From the NCBI RefSeq assembly GCF_029265375.1, contig NZ_JAJUJJ010000011.1, positions 1 through 64,000 on the forward strand: 64,000 nucleotides of DNA, in the 5' to 3' direction. The translations under genes and the position numbers were made by a program. The notes below the pieces were generated by a model. It worked only from the letters and a program-made list of their open reading frames with translations. It was not told the origin of the DNA and did no database searches. The stretch is from Nesterenkonia sp. GTDB taxonomy: Bacteria; Actinomycetota; Actinomycetes; Actinomycetales; Micrococcaceae. Positions 9,022 through 18,535 of the stretch are shown here, one piece after another (the stretch's first letter is position 1; the number at the start of each line of letters is the position of its first letter).

Positions 9022-10326
9022 CTATCTCATGGCCTCCACGTCGTCGACGAACTTCTCCCAGGAGCTCTCGGCGTCGTCGACGCCGTCGACATCAACCCGG
9101 TTCAGCGCGTCCTGGATGGCCACATTGATCAGCAGGTAGTTCGGGCCCTTCAGCGGCTGGATCTCCACCGCCTCGGCGCGGTTGGCCAGGATCTCTCCGA
9201 CCGGGGCGTCGTTGAAGAACTCATCGGTGGCCGACTGGACCTCCTCTGACTCCAGGGCCTCCACAGTGGAGGGGAAGGCGCCGATGGCCTCGAAAGCCTT
9301 GATCTGCTGCTCCGGTGCGGTCAGCCAGGCGGCCAGCTCCTTGGCGGCCTCGACGTTCTCCCCCTGACTGGGCACGGTCAGGTAGGAGCCGCCCCAGTTT
9401 CCTCCGCCGCCGGGGAAGACATCAGCAATGTCCCAGCCCTCGACGCCGTCGGCATTGCCCTCGATGACTCCGAGCATCCAGCCGGGGCAGAGCATGGTGG
9501 CGAAGCCGTCACGCTGGAAGGCATCGGTCCAGTCTCCGGACCACTGGGACAGTCCGGCGGAGAGTCCGTCATCCACGCTGGCGGTCACCAGCGCGTCATA
9601 GCGGTCCTTCACCTCCGGATTGGTGTCGGCGATGATCTCTCCGTCCTCAGTCTCGTAGGGCACCTCCACCTGGTTGATCATGCCCTGCCAGATGTTGTCG
9701 CTGCCCGAGTACCAGGCGGCCTCGGAGTTGGCCACGAATTCCCGGCCGACCTCGAAGTAGTTCTCCCAGTCGCCGTCGAGCAGCTCGGCCACCTCTTCGC
9801 GGTCGGTGGGCAGCCCGGCTTCCTCGAACAGGTCCGCCCGGTAGCACAGGGCCTGCGGCCCCACATCGGTGCCGTAGCCGATGAGCCGGCCGTCCTCATC
9901 GACGGCGTCCTGATACTTCCAGTCCAGCCAGCGGCCTTCGACCTCCGGGTCGGAGAGGTCCTCGAACCGGTCGGAGTACTGCATGAACTCCACCAGCCAG
10001 TCGACCTCCACGGCTTCGATGTCGCTGGCCCCGGTGCCGGCGCCCAGGCTGTTGCGCAGGGCATCGCGGGCGTTCTCTGCAGTGTCGACTTTGTTGTGCT
10101 CGATCCGGATTCCGGTCAGCTCCTCGTACTCCTCGAAAAGCTCTTCGTAGCCGAATTCGTTGAAGGTGGTGACCGTCAGGCTCTCTGGGGCCTCTGCCTC
10201 CGAGCCGCTGGTCTCGCCGTCAGCCTCGTTGCCGCAGGCGCTGAGCATCAGCGCGGCGGCCGCGGCGGCTGCGGCTGCCAAGTGTCGGCGGGGCCTGGGG
10301 CCGGGTGTGTGGTCTGTGGTGCTCAC
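9022..10326 (-). CDS. ABC sugar-binding lipoprotein (CebE-like)
   Basis: A 434-residue extracellular solute-binding protein. The signal peptide has twin arginines (PRPRRH), a poly-alanine hydrophobic stretch and the lipobox LSAC with lipidation at C30, then an acidic linker. The mature part has the cluster 1 sugar-binding fold (VTTFNEFGYEELFEEYEELTG at its start, GGGGNWGGSYLTVPSQG near the middle). It is the first gene of the five-gene minus-strand operon and the most surface-acidic protein of it. The operon promoter and operator lie about 150 bases upstream. Ligand specificity cannot be read directly. Confidence 0.9.
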   Translation of the reverse strand: MSTTDHTPGPRPRRHLAAAAAAAAALMLSACGNEADGETSGSEAEAPESLTVTTFNEFGYEELFEEYEELTGIRIEHNKVDTAENARDALRNSLGAGTGASDIEAVEVDWLVEFMQYSDRFEDLSDPEVEGRWLDWKYQDAVDEDGRLIGYGTDVGPQALCYRADLFEEAGLPTDREEVAELLDGDWENYFEVGREFVANSEAAWYSGSDNIWQGMINQVEVPYETEDGEIIADTNPEVKDRYDALVTASVDDGLSAGLSQWSGDWTDAFQRDGFATMLCPGWMLGVIEGNADGVEGWDIADVFPGGGGNWGGSYLTVPSQGENVEAAKELAAWLTAPEQQIKAFEAIGAFPSTVEALESEEVQSATDEFFNDAPVGEILANRAEAVEIQPLKGPNYLLINVAIQDALNRVDVDGVDDAESSWEKFVDDVEAMR

Positions 10327-10475
10327 GTGTCCTCCTCAAGGTCTGTGCTGCTGCCGGTGCTCAGCAGCTGCGCTGAATCCGGGGCCGGGAAGCCAGCTGC
10401 GGCCCGCTGCCGACGGGTGAGCTGTCTGCGTCCTTTCAGCGGCGCCAGGGGTCGGCTCCGCTGCGCCCCGAACGT

Positions 10476-10493
10476 CGTGAGAGCGCTCTCACG
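10476..10493. promoter_or_regulatory. perfect 18-bp palindromic operator, CelR/CebR type
   Basis: CGTGAGAGCGCTCTCACG is a perfect palindrome. Its core TGAGAGCGCTCTCA differs at one symmetric position per arm from the actinobacterial CelR/CebR operator TGGGAGCGCTCCCA. It lies directly downstream of the -10 element of the sugar operon promoter, covering the expected transcription start, so bound LacI-family repressor would block initiation. Confidence 0.85.
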
Positions 10494-10501
10494 GTGTGAT
10501 G

Positions 10502-10530
10502 ACCGTAACACCGACCGCAGGCGGTGACAA
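10502..10530 (-). promoter_or_regulatory. sigma-70-type promoter of the beta-glucoside operon
   Basis: On the minus strand TTGTCA (10525-10530) and TACGGT (10502-10507) are separated by 17 bases. The start point would fall near 10495, inside the palindromic operator. The leader to the binding-protein ATG is about 170 nt. The rest of the 368-bp gap (10531-10694) should carry the divergent fhaA promoter; a TAGACT at 10619-10624 is a -10 candidate, but no well-spaced -35 accompanies it. Confidence 0.6.
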
Positions 10531-10694
10531 GCTTCACAGCCCGGGGCTCTCGCCGCGACCTGGGCGGATCAGCGGCACCGATTCTGCAGGTTGAGCAGGA
10601 AGATGGTGGCGAAGCAAGTAGACTCGGGCGCAGACTGCCCACCGGCGGGGTCCGCACCGGGCCCGCCCAACACTGCCCAGCCAAGGAGGTGCCC

Positions 10695-11456
10695 GTGGGT
10701 CTGCTCGACAGTCTGGAGCGCGGTATCGAGCGAGCCGTCCGCGGCGCCTTCACAGGACGCGGAGGAGGCCTCGGCCCCGTGGAGATCGCCACAGCAGTAC
10801 GCCGCCACATGGACCGCGAGTCCGCCCAAGCTGCCGCTGGGGCCAATGTGGTGCCCAACCTCTACAAGATCCGGCTCTCCGAGGCGGACTTCGCCGAAGC
10901 CAAGAAGTACGGCCAGGCTCTGGCTGAGGAGCTCTGCGAGGAGATCATCCGCCACGCCGACTCCCAGGGCTACACCCTGCTGGGACCGGTGAAAGCCACC
11001 TTCGTGAAGAACACCGAGCTCAAGCGCGGCCAGATGAGCATCGAAACCCAGACCGACCGGGATGTGGATCCCGCCGCCGCTGTCTCCCGCCCCGCCCATG
11101 CTCCGGCGGCCGGGCCGACGGCCACCAGCGCCCTGCCGTCCCGCGGCCCCAGGCCCCCGGCCCCGGCATCCTCCGCTGCGGCCACCATTGAGTACGAAGG
11201 CCGGGCCCTGCCCCTGAACCAGGAGACCACGATCGTGGGACGGTCCTCCTCGGCGGATGTCACCATCTCCGACACCGGCGTCTCCCGGCAGCATCTGCAG
11301 ATCCAGCGCGCCGGCAGCCGCTGGTTCGCCCGGGACCTGGGCTCCACCAACGGGTCCTACGTCAATGGCGAGGATCTGCGTTCGGCCGAGACTGAGCTGC
11401 ACGATGGCGCTGTGATCGCTCTGGGCAACGCTCGGCTGCGCTTCCGCCTAGGCTGA
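10695..11456 (+). CDS. fhaA: FhaA: DUF3662 and FHA domain protein
   Basis: A 253-residue protein. The N-terminal DUF3662 region (about 1-115, starting MGLLDSLERGIERAV) is followed by a Pro/Ala-rich linker and a C-terminal FHA phosphothreonine-binding domain (about 175-250). FHA motifs GRSSSADV, SRQH and GSTNGSYVNG are intact. The GTG start at 10695 is set by the strong Shine-Dalgarno AAGGAGG at 10683-10689; upstream in-frame codons are unrelated. In mycobacteria FhaA binds phosphorylated targets of PknA/PknB and regulates peptidoglycan synthesis with MurJ. It is the first gene of the envelope operon that continues to gatD. Confidence 0.93.
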   Translation: MGLLDSLERGIERAVRGAFTGRGGGLGPVEIATAVRRHMDRESAQAAAGANVVPNLYKIRLSEADFAEAKKYGQALAEELCEEIIRHADSQGYTLLGPVKATFVKNTELKRGQMSIETQTDRDVDPAAAVSRPAHAPAAGPTATSALPSRGPRPPAPASSAAATIEYEGRALPLNQETTIVGRSSSADVTISDTGVSRQHLQIQRAGSRWFARDLGSTNGSYVNGEDLRSAETELHDGAVIALGNARLRFRLG

Positions 11457-11467
11457 AGGAGACGCCT

Positions 11468-11521
11468 ATGAGCACTGTGACCATCCGCCGTACCCGGACC
11501 CTGCAGGGGGTGGGGCGATGA
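11468..11521 (+). CDS. 17-residue leader ORF coupled to fhaB
   Basis: ATG at 11468 is preceded by AAGGAG (11456-11461) at good spacing and encodes MSTVTIRRTRTLQGVGR, ending in TGA at 11519-11521. That stop overlaps the fhaB ATG (11518) as ATGA. The fhaB start itself has only a G-rich non-standard upstream region. The arrangement suggests that ribosomes reach fhaB by termination-reinitiation from this mini-ORF. The peptide is basic and matches nothing I recognise; its role is probably translational rather than as a protein. Confidence 0.45.
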   Translation: MSTVTIRRTRTLQGVGR

Positions 11522-12021
11522 GCGAACTGGCCATCACCGTCCTGCAGTTCGGCCTGCTGCTGCTGCTGTGGATCCTCATCCTGTCGATCATCGCCGCCCA
11601 GGGCCGGGACATGAAGATCTCCAAGCGCTCCCGCACCCGGGTTCCGCGCACCGCTCCGCCTGCCCCCAGCGCTGAGGCCTCCGGGGGCACCCCGGCCACC
11701 GTCCACCACTCGGGCCAGCAGCCCCGCCCGCGGCCGCGACGGCTGGTGGTCTCCGAAGGGCCGCTGGTCGGCACCGAGGTGGAGCTGGGTTCGGCTCCGA
11801 TCATGCTCGGCCGCGCCCAGGAGTGCACTGTGGTGCTGGAGGACGACTACGCCTCCGGCAAGCACGCCCGGCTCTTCCCCCAGGGCTCCCGCTGGTTCCT
11901 GGAGGACCTGGGCTCCACCAACGGCACCTGGCTGGGCGAGGAGCAGCTCACCCGCGCCTCCACAGTGGAGCCCGGCGACCGCATCCGCATCGGCAAAACC
12001 GTGCTGGAACTGAGAACCTAA
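11518..12021 (+). CDS. fhaB: FhaB/FipA: membrane-anchored FHA domain protein
   Basis: A 167-residue protein with one N-terminal membrane span (about 7-27, LQFGLLLLLWILILSIIAA), a Pro/Arg-rich linker and a C-terminal FHA domain (about 95-160). FHA motifs GRAQECTV, SGKHARL and GSTNGTWLG are present. In mycobacteria FhaB (FipA) is phosphorylated by the PknB system and links it to division proteins. The start follows the mini-ORF described above, and pstP begins 7 bases after the stop. Confidence 0.92.
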   Translation: MSELAITVLQFGLLLLLWILILSIIAAQGRDMKISKRSRTRVPRTAPPAPSAEASGGTPATVHHSGQQPRPRPRRLVVSEGPLVGTEVELGSAPIMLGRAQECTVVLEDDYASGKHARLFPQGSRWFLEDLGSTNGTWLGEEQLTRASTVEPGDRIRIGKTVLELRT

Positions 12022-12028
12022 GACACCT

Positions 12029-13594
12029 ATGGCACTGGTCTTCCGCTTCGCCGCACGCTCCGACGCCGGGGTCGTCCGCTCCAAGAACGACGACTCCGGG
12101 TATGCCGGGCGCTACTTCGCAGTGGTCGCCGACGGGATGGGCGGCCACGCCGGAGGCGACATCGCCTCCGCCTCCACCGTGCTGGACCTGGCTCACCTGG
12201 ACACCCGGGGATTCGCCGAGCCGGACACAGTGCTGCCGGACGAGATCCAGACCGCCAACGCCTTCCTGAACAAACTGGTCCAGACCAATCCGAAGCTCGC
12301 CGGAATGGGCACCACCATCACGGCCGCGCTGATCACCGGGGACAAGCTGCAGTTCGCCCATATCGGCGACTCCCGCGCCTACCGGCTGAAGAAGGGCCGG
12401 TTCCGTCAGGTCAGCCACGACCACACCTTCGTGCAGCGGCTGGTCGACGAGGGCCGGCTGGACCCCGAGGCTGCGGAATACCATCCGCACAAGAACGTGC
12501 TGATGCGCGTGCTCGGCGATGTGGACGCCTCCCCCGAACTCGACATCACCAGCTTCCCGCTGGAGGCCGGCGAGCGCTGGCTGCTGTGCTCCGACGGACT
12601 CAATGCGGTGGTCTCCGACCGGCTGATCGAGCAGAAGCTGCGCAGCGGTGACGAGCTGGAGACGATCGTCGACGAACTGGTTGACCTCACCCTGGAAGGC
12701 GGGGCCCCGGACAATGTCACGGTGGTGTGCCTGGAGGTGGTGGAGGCCGACGAGGAGGACCTCACCGGATCCGACGACCTGCCGCTGACCGAAGAGGCGG
12801 TGGCCGCGGCCAGCTCCTCCTACACCGATCCGGATGCCGGCAGCGAAACTATGGAGCTGGACGTGGTGCCGGTGGTCAACCGGGAGGCCCTGTCCGGGCA
12901 TCGTCCCGACGACGCTGAGCTTTCACCGCTGTCAGCCGCGATGGTCCAGCGCAAGCTCGGGGTGCGCCCCCACACTCTGGTCGGCGCCGCAGTGCAGGCC
13001 GCCGAGACCGGCACCATCCCGGTGATCCCCCGCAATGTGGACGAGCACCCTGTGCCGCTGCTGACCGGCCAGCCGCTCCGCCCGGTGCGCCACACATACT
13101 CCGAGATGCTCGGCGAGCCGCAGCCGGGCACTCCCGAGGCCGAGACTGAATCAGCCGGCCAGCGCAGCGAGCCCTCCGAATCGCTGGAGACCGGCGACGA
13201 CGAGGCCGAGGCGGACTTCGGGATCGAATTGGACGAGGAGGATCTCCAGCAGCTGGAGACGGTGCGCCGCCGTCGCTCCTGGTTCCTGCCGGTCTTCGTC
13301 ACGCTGCTGGTGGTGCTCATCGCCGTGGTGACTTTCCTGGGTTACGTATGGACCCAGACCCAGTACTATGTGGGCGCCGACGACGGCGAAGTGGCCATCT
13401 ACAGCGGGGTCTCCCAGACATTGGGGCCGATCAGCCTCTCCGAGGTCGACGAGCACGTCGACATCCGGCTCGAGGACCTCCCCCACTACGACCGAAACCG
13501 GGTGACCAGCGGCATCTTCGCCGAAGACCGGGCCCATGCAGAGCAGATCGTGGAGAACCTCCGGCAGAGCGCAGAGGAAGGCGGTGGGCAGTGA
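12029..13594 (+). CDS. pstP: PstP: PP2C-type Ser/Thr protein phosphatase
   Basis: A 521-residue membrane phosphatase. The catalytic PP2C domain (about 1-240) has the metal-binding motif VVADGMGGHAGGD (D35), then GTT and GDSRAYRL, LCSDGLN and a C-terminal GAPDNVTVV. An acidic linker of about 175 residues follows, then one membrane span (about 419-441) and an extracellular tail of about 80 residues. It reverses phosphorylation by PknA and PknB, which are encoded downstream. The linker is longer than in the mycobacterial protein. Its stop overlaps the GTG of rodA by 4 bases. Confidence 0.93.
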   Translation: MALVFRFAARSDAGVVRSKNDDSGYAGRYFAVVADGMGGHAGGDIASASTVLDLAHLDTRGFAEPDTVLPDEIQTANAFLNKLVQTNPKLAGMGTTITAALITGDKLQFAHIGDSRAYRLKKGRFRQVSHDHTFVQRLVDEGRLDPEAAEYHPHKNVLMRVLGDVDASPELDITSFPLEAGERWLLCSDGLNAVVSDRLIEQKLRSGDELETIVDELVDLTLEGGAPDNVTVVCLEVVEADEEDLTGSDDLPLTEEAVAAASSSYTDPDAGSETMELDVVPVVNREALSGHRPDDAELSPLSAAMVQRKLGVRPHTLVGAAVQAAETGTIPVIPRNVDEHPVPLLTGQPLRPVRHTYSEMLGEPQPGTPEAETESAGQRSEPSESLETGDDEAEADFGIELDEEDLQQLETVRRRRSWFLPVFVTLLVVLIAVVTFLGYVWTQTQYYVGADDGEVAIYSGVSQTLGPISLSEVDEHVDIRLEDLPHYDRNRVTSGIFAEDRAHAEQIVENLRQSAEEGGGQ

Positions 13595-15081
13595 GCAGCG
13601 CAGAGACGGACCATCCCAAGCCGCGCCGCAATGCGGAGCTTGTCCTGCTGCTGATCGCCCTGGTCATCGGCATCGGCGCCCAGGTGCTGGTGGGGCTGAC
13701 CATGGAGGACCAGATCGACCAGCGCTACTGGATCGAGGCAGCCGTGCAGGTGGTGCTCGCCGTCGGCTTCCACGTGGTGCTGCGGCTGCGCGCCGCCTAT
13801 GCCGACCCGTTCATCCTGCCGATCGCGGTCACGCTCAACGGTCTGGGGATCGCGATGATCCACCGGCTGGACTTCACCGCCGCATACGAAGGCGTCGCCG
13901 ACCGTCAGCTGGTGTGGACCGCGGTCTCCATGGCCGCCGCAGCGGCCCTGCTGATCTGGCTGAAGGACCACCGCAGGCTGCGCCAGCTGACCTACATCTC
14001 CCTGCTGGTCAGCATTGTTCTGCTCTTCCTGCCGATCGTGCCCGGCCTGGGCCGGGACATCCAGGGCGCCCAGGTGTGGGTGAGCATCGGTGCGATGAGC
14101 TTCCAGCCCGGCGAGCTGGCCAAGATCACCCTGGCGATCTTCTTCGCCGGCTTCCTGGCCAACAACAGAGACCTGATCCTGCTGGCCGGCCGGAAGGTGG
14201 GTCCGCTGACCTTCCCCCGGCTGCAGGACCTCGGCCCGCTGTTCCTGGCGTGGGTGATCGCCCTGGGCGTGCTGATCGTGCAGAACGACCTGGGCAACGC
14301 CCTGATGTTCTTCGGGCTCTTCGTCGCGGTGATCTACGTGGCCACCTCCCGGTTCTCCTGGATCGCCATCGGCGGGGTCTTCATCGCCGCCGGAGCGGTG
14401 CTGGCCTACCAGATGGTGCCCCACGCCCGAAACCGGTTCGACATTTGGCTCCACGCCTTCGACCCGGAGATCTACGGCCAGATGTACGGCTCCCACCAGC
14501 TGGTGCAGGGAATGTTCGGGCTGGCCCACGGCGGGCTGACCGGCACCGGTCTGGGCAACGGAAACCCGCAGATGGTGTCGCTGGCGAACTCGGACATGAT
14601 CATCGCCGCCTTCGGCGAGGAGCTGGGCTTCATCGGGCTGGGCGCGATGCTGCTGCTCTACTTCATCCTGTTCTCCCGGTATATGCGCGCCGCCGTCGGC
14701 ACCCGTGACCATTTCGGAAAGCTGCTGGCCGCCGGCCTGGCGGTGATCCTGGTGCTGCAGGTCTTTGTGGTGGTCGGCGGAATCACCCGCGTGATCCCGA
14801 TGACCGGCCTAGTCAGCCCATTCCTGGCCGCGGGAGGCTCCGCACTGCTGGCTAACTGGCTGATTGTGGCGATCGTGCTGATGATCAGCAATGCCGCCCG
14901 ACGGCCCATCTACGCGGGTCCGATGCTCAACACCACCGGCGCCGGAGCCGCCGGCACCGAGGATCCGCTCAGCAGCGATCAGGCCCGTACCGAGACCACC
15001 GCCGAGCAGACCGGTGTTACTGATGCGGCAGGCCCGGCTGCGGACTCCGCCTCCGCCGGCAGTCAGGGGGGTCAGCGGTGA
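13591..15081 (+). CDS. rodA: RodA: SEDS-family peptidoglycan glycosyltransferase
   Basis: A 496-residue SEDS protein with about ten membrane spans. Family sequences include FQPGELAKI, VQNDLGNALMFFGLF and TGLVSPFLAAGGSALLAN near the C-terminus. It polymerises lipid II and pairs with the class B transpeptidase encoded next. The GTG at 13591 (MSSAETDHPKPRRN) is chosen because it forms the GTGA overlap with pstP; the longer reading frame upstream is only the pstP shadow. The C-terminal 45 residues are a Thr/Ala-rich cytoplasmic tail. Confidence 0.93.
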   Translation: MSSAETDHPKPRRNAELVLLLIALVIGIGAQVLVGLTMEDQIDQRYWIEAAVQVVLAVGFHVVLRLRAAYADPFILPIAVTLNGLGIAMIHRLDFTAAYEGVADRQLVWTAVSMAAAAALLIWLKDHRRLRQLTYISLLVSIVLLFLPIVPGLGRDIQGAQVWVSIGAMSFQPGELAKITLAIFFAGFLANNRDLILLAGRKVGPLTFPRLQDLGPLFLAWVIALGVLIVQNDLGNALMFFGLFVAVIYVATSRFSWIAIGGVFIAAGAVLAYQMVPHARNRFDIWLHAFDPEIYGQMYGSHQLVQGMFGLAHGGLTGTGLGNGNPQMVSLANSDMIIAAFGEELGFIGLGAMLLLYFILFSRYMRAAVGTRDHFGKLLAAGLAVILVLQVFVVVGGITRVIPMTGLVSPFLAAGGSALLANWLIVAIVLMISNAARRPIYAGPMLNTTGAGAAGTEDPLSSDQARTETTAEQTGVTDAAGPAADSASAGSQGGQR

Positions 15082-16532
15082 ACAACGCTATCCGCCACAC
15101 CTGGGTGGTCTCCGTCGCCCTGTTCCTCTCCCTGTTCGTGGCGCTCTCGCTCATCCAGGTGGTGCTGGCCGATGACCTGAACTCCCGCGATGAGAACGCC
15201 CGGCAGACCATCGCCAACGCCGGTGCCCCACGCGGACCGATCACCGTCGATGGTGCCCCGATCGTCGAATCGGTGCCCAGCGACCATACTCAGTACGACT
15301 TCCAGCGGGTCTACCACGAACCCGAGCTCTACAGCGGGATCACCGGCTTCTTCTCGGTCACCGGATCCTCCTCCGGTCTGGAGAGCGAGCTCAACGACTA
15401 TCTCTCCGGGCAGTCCGACTCGCAGTTCTTCGACCGCATCACCGCACTGTTCACCGGACGGACCATGCAGGGCGCCCAGGTGGAGCTGACCCTGGACGGG
15501 GAGCTGCAGCAGCTTGCCTACGATCTGATTCCCGAGGATCGGCGCGGCACCATTGTGGTCACCGATGTCACCACCGGAGAGATCCGGGCCATGGCCTCCA
15601 AGCCCAGCTACGACCCCAATGACCTGGCGGTGCATTCGGCCTCGGAGTTCGAAGAGGCCCAGCAGCGGCTGGAGGAGCAGCCGGGCCTGAGCATCTGGAC
15701 CAACCGGGCGCTGAATATGCCGGTCGCCCCCGGATCGACGTTCAAACTGGTGGACACCCTGGCGATGCTGGAGTCCGGAGACTACGACCTGGACACCGAA
15801 TTGGACGTCCCGGAGACCCTGGATCTGCCGAACACCGAGCACGGTCTGGAGAACTTCGCCGACGGCGGCTGCCATCAGCGCGAGCAGGCCGAATTCATCT
15901 GGATCTTCGCCCAGTCCTGCAACACCCCCTTCGCTGAGGCTGCCATGGAGCTGGGCCAGGATGAGATCCTTGCCGCCGCGGAGGCCTTCGGGTGGAACCA
16001 GAGCATCGAGGTTCCGCTGAGCACCACGCCCTCCCGGTTCCCCACCGACGAGCTCTCCGATGACGTGCTGGCGCTGTCCTCCATCGGCCAGCAGGATGTG
16101 ACCGCCACCGCCATGCAGCTGAATATGGCGGCCGCCGCCATCGCCAATGACGGCACCATGATGCATCCGCAGCTGGTGGACACCATCCGCGGCTCCGACC
16201 TGCAAATCCTGCAGCAGCCCAGCCCGGAGGTGTTGAATGAGGTGATGGACTCCTCGACCGCCTCCGACATCACCGAGATGATGGTGGAGACCGTGGAATC
16301 CGGCACCGGATTCCGGGCCCAGTCGGAGCGGTTCGACGTCGCCGCGAAGACCGGCACCGCAGAGATCGGCGACGACGACGGCCTGGTCAACTCATGGATC
16401 ACCGGATTCGCGCCGGCAGATGATCCGCAGTACGCGGTCACCGTGGTCTATGAGCGCATCGAACTCTCCGAGGGCAGCCAGCTCACCGGCTCCCAGATGC
16501 TTACTATGCTGGAAGCGGTGATAGAGGAATGA
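15078..16532 (+). CDS. pbpA: PbpA: class B penicillin-binding protein (transpeptidase)
   Basis: A 484-residue class B PBP with an N-terminal membrane anchor (about 9-30). Transpeptidase motifs are complete: STFK with the acylated serine S220, SCN (280-282) and KTGTA (424-428). This is the short PbpA of actinobacteria that partners RodA in septal or lateral wall synthesis. GTG start overlaps the rodA stop by 4 bases; its own stop overlaps the pknA ATG by 4 bases, so the whole block appears translationally coupled. Confidence 0.93.
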   Translation: MNNAIRHTWVVSVALFLSLFVALSLIQVVLADDLNSRDENARQTIANAGAPRGPITVDGAPIVESVPSDHTQYDFQRVYHEPELYSGITGFFSVTGSSSGLESELNDYLSGQSDSQFFDRITALFTGRTMQGAQVELTLDGELQQLAYDLIPEDRRGTIVVTDVTTGEIRAMASKPSYDPNDLAVHSASEFEEAQQRLEEQPGLSIWTNRALNMPVAPGSTFKLVDTLAMLESGDYDLDTELDVPETLDLPNTEHGLENFADGGCHQREQAEFIWIFAQSCNTPFAEAAMELGQDEILAAAEAFGWNQSIEVPLSTTPSRFPTDELSDDVLALSSIGQQDVTATAMQLNMAAAAIANDGTMMHPQLVDTIRGSDLQILQQPSPEVLNEVMDSSTASDITEMMVETVESGTGFRAQSERFDVAAKTGTAEIGDDDGLVNSWITGFAPADDPQYAVTVVYERIELSEGSQLTGSQMLTMLEAVIEE

Positions 16533-18535
16533 GACCCGCAGTAGGGATCACCATGGGTGACCGCTACAAGCTCACCGAGCGCATCGCCATCGGAGGCATG
16601 GGCGAGGTGTGGAAGGCCGACGACGAGGTCCTCGGCCGCACCGTCGCGATCAAGATCCTCAAAGAGGAGTACACCGGCGACGAAGCGTTCCTCCGCAGGT
16701 TCCGCGCCGAAGCCCGGCACACCGCCCTGCTGAATCACCCCGGCATCGCCGATATCTACGACTACGGCGAGCAGGCCGGCTCCGGCTACCTGGTGATGGA
16801 GCTGGTGCCCGGACGGCCGCTGAGCGTGATCCTGGAGAAGGACAAGACCCTCCCCTGGGAGAAGACGCTGTCCATCCTGGCTCAGACCGGCCGCGCCCTG
16901 CAGGTCGCCCATGATCAGGGCCTGGTGCACCGGGACGTGAAACCCGGAAACCTGCTCATCACCCCCACTCGGCGGGTGAAGATCACGGACTTCGGCATCG
17001 CCCGGCTGGCCGACCAGGTGCCGCTGACCGCCACCGGCCAGGTCATGGGCACCGTCCAGTACCTCTCCCCCGAGCAGGCCACCGGGCAGCACGCCACCGG
17101 CTCCTCAGACATCTACGCGTTGGGCATCATCGGCTATGAGGCGCTGGCCGGCCACCGGCCGTTCACCGGTGAATCGCAGATCGCCATCGCGCTCAAGCAG
17201 GTCAACGAAGCCCCGCCTCCGCTGCCGGATTCGATTCCGGCCCCAGTGCGGGCGCTGATCATGTGCATGCTCGCCAAAGAGGTGGACCAGCGTCCGGCCA
17301 ATGCCACCAAGATGGCCGACGCCGCCGAGGCGCTGCTGCGCCACGACACCACCGCCGCCCTGGAGGCCGTGCCGCCGATGCGCGCCCACCTGGCGGGTGA
17401 GGCCGGTCCCGGCGATGCGACCGAGGTGCTGCCCACTGCGCCGGCTGCCGGGAGTGGTTCCCCGGGGGGAGGCCCGGCCGGGGCCGCCGCCGGCGCCACT
17501 TCGGCGGCTTCGGGCGCCGCTGAGAGCGCACTGACGCCCGATGCCCCGACTCCGGCGGCGATGCCGGCCATGTCGGCCGGCACAGCCAACGGTTCCGATC
17601 GGCCCCACCCGGAGGACGCCGAGGATTCCGGATCCCGCTGGCACTGGCCGGTGATCGTGCTGGTGCTGCTGGTGCTGCTGGCCCTCTTCGGCGCCTGGGT
17701 GCTGCCCATGATGGCCTCTGAGGAGCCGGAGCCTGATCAGCCCGCCACCACGGTGGCGCCGGCTCCCACCCCGGTGCAGACCGTGACTGCCGAGGCCCCG
17801 CTGGTCGAGGTGATCGAGGAGGACCTGCTCGGCATGGACGTCCAGGACGCCGCCGAGCTGCTGGAGGGCGAAGGACTGGAGGTGGAGACCGAGCCGGTGC
17901 AGGCCGGAACCACCGCAGGGGCGGTGACCGGAGTGACTCCTTCAGGCAATCTGCCCGAAGGCACCACCGTGACCCTGTTCTACTCCGCCGGCCCGCCCCC
18001 GGCCCCGGAGACCACCCAGGCGCCCCCGCCGGTGCAGCCCACCACGCCGGAGCGGACCACCGACGAGCCGACCACTGAGGAGCCGACGCCGACCGAAAGC
18101 CCCACCACCCCGTCGACTCCCACTGAGGACACCAGCCCCACCGATGAGGCCAGCGAGGCCGACGGCGACCAGGACGGCGGTGGAGCAGACGGCTCCGACG
18201 GCGACCAGGACGGCGGTGCGGCTGACAGCTCCGACGGCGGCGCGGCAGACGATTCCGGCAGCGGCACCGATGACGGCTCCGACCCCGGGGACGGGGAAGA
18301 GGCCACCGAGCCGGAGGCTGAGTCCTCCCCCACCACGCCGGTCGCCAGTGACTCCAGCAGCTCCCCCACCGCCACCGAAACGGAGTCTCAGACGGTCTCC
18401 GGCTCCTGGTTCGGGTGGAACCGCGACTACCGCTGGCCCGAGCGGCAGCCCTATCAGCCGCCGTCGTACCTCGCCTTCGGTGCGCAGAGTGGACCTGAAA
18501 GCTTCACCGGGCAAGGATGGACGGCAGGACCATGA
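16529..18535 (+). CDS. pknA: PknA-type Ser/Thr protein kinase with one PASTA domain
   Basis: A 668-residue receptor-type kinase. The kinase domain (about 11-275) has a Gly-loop [10 protein letters not shown], catalytic Lys42 (VAIKIL), HRDVKPGN (D136) and DFG (154-156). A low-complexity linker, a membrane span (about 371-394) and a single PASTA-like repeat (about 425-490) follow. The last 180 residues are Pro/Thr- and Asp/Gly-rich with 36-bp tandem DNA repeats. Mycobacterial PknA lacks PASTA domains, so this arrangement is the Micrococcales form. It begins on the ATGA overlap with pbpA. Confidence 0.9.
   Translation: MRPAVGITMGDRYKLTERIAIGGMGEVWKADDEVLGRTVAIKILKEEYTGDEAFLRRFRAEARHTALLNHPGIADIYDYGEQAGSGYLVMELVPGRPLSVILEKDKTLPWEKTLSILAQTGRALQVAHDQGLVHRDVKPGNLLITPTRRVKITDFGIARLADQVPLTATGQVMGTVQYLSPEQATGQHATGSSDIYALGIIGYEALAGHRPFTGESQIAIALKQVNEAPPPLPDSIPAPVRALIMCMLAKEVDQRPANATKMADAAEALLRHDTTAALEAVPPMRAHLAGEAGPGDATEVLPTAPAAGSGSPGGGPAGAAAGATSAASGAAESALTPDAPTPAAMPAMSAGTANGSDRPHPEDAEDSGSRWHWPVIVLVLLVLLALFGAWVLPMMASEEPEPDQPATTVAPAPTPVQTVTAEAPLVEVIEEDLLGMDVQDAAELLEGEGLEVETEPVQAGTTAGAVTGVTPSGNLPEGTTVTLFYSAGPPPAPETTQAPPPVQPTTPERTTDEPTTEEPTPTESPTTPSTPTEDTSPTDEASEADGDQDGGGADGSDGDQDGGAADSSDGGAADDSGSGTDDGSDPGDGEEATEPEAESSPTTPVASDSSSSPTATETESQTVSGSWFGWNRDYRWPERQPYQPPSYLAFGAQSGPESFTGQGWTAGP
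18161..18250 (+). repeat. 36-bp tandem repeat in the extracellular tail of PknA
   Basis: Two full 36-bp units (18161-18196 and 18197-18232) and a partial third encode DGDQDGG(G/A)AD(G/S)S-type Asp/Gly-rich repeats. Copy number could vary between strains by slippage. Confidence 0.75.

Noticed and set aside
7102..9249. Long plus-strand open frame (715 codons) opposite the permease genes
   Set aside because: Antisense to two clearly recognised permeases, His/Gln/Gly-rich composition typical of the complement of high-GC coding sequence, no family motif or ribosome site.
13486..14712. Long minus-strand frame (408 codons) opposite rodA
   Set aside because: Shadow of rodA; composition dominated by Gln, His and Asp with no recognisable domain.
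18517..18531. Upstream ATG as the pknB start
   Set aside because: AAGG directly abuts it with no spacing, while the ATG at 18532 forms the ATGA overlap seen across the operon; both remain possible.
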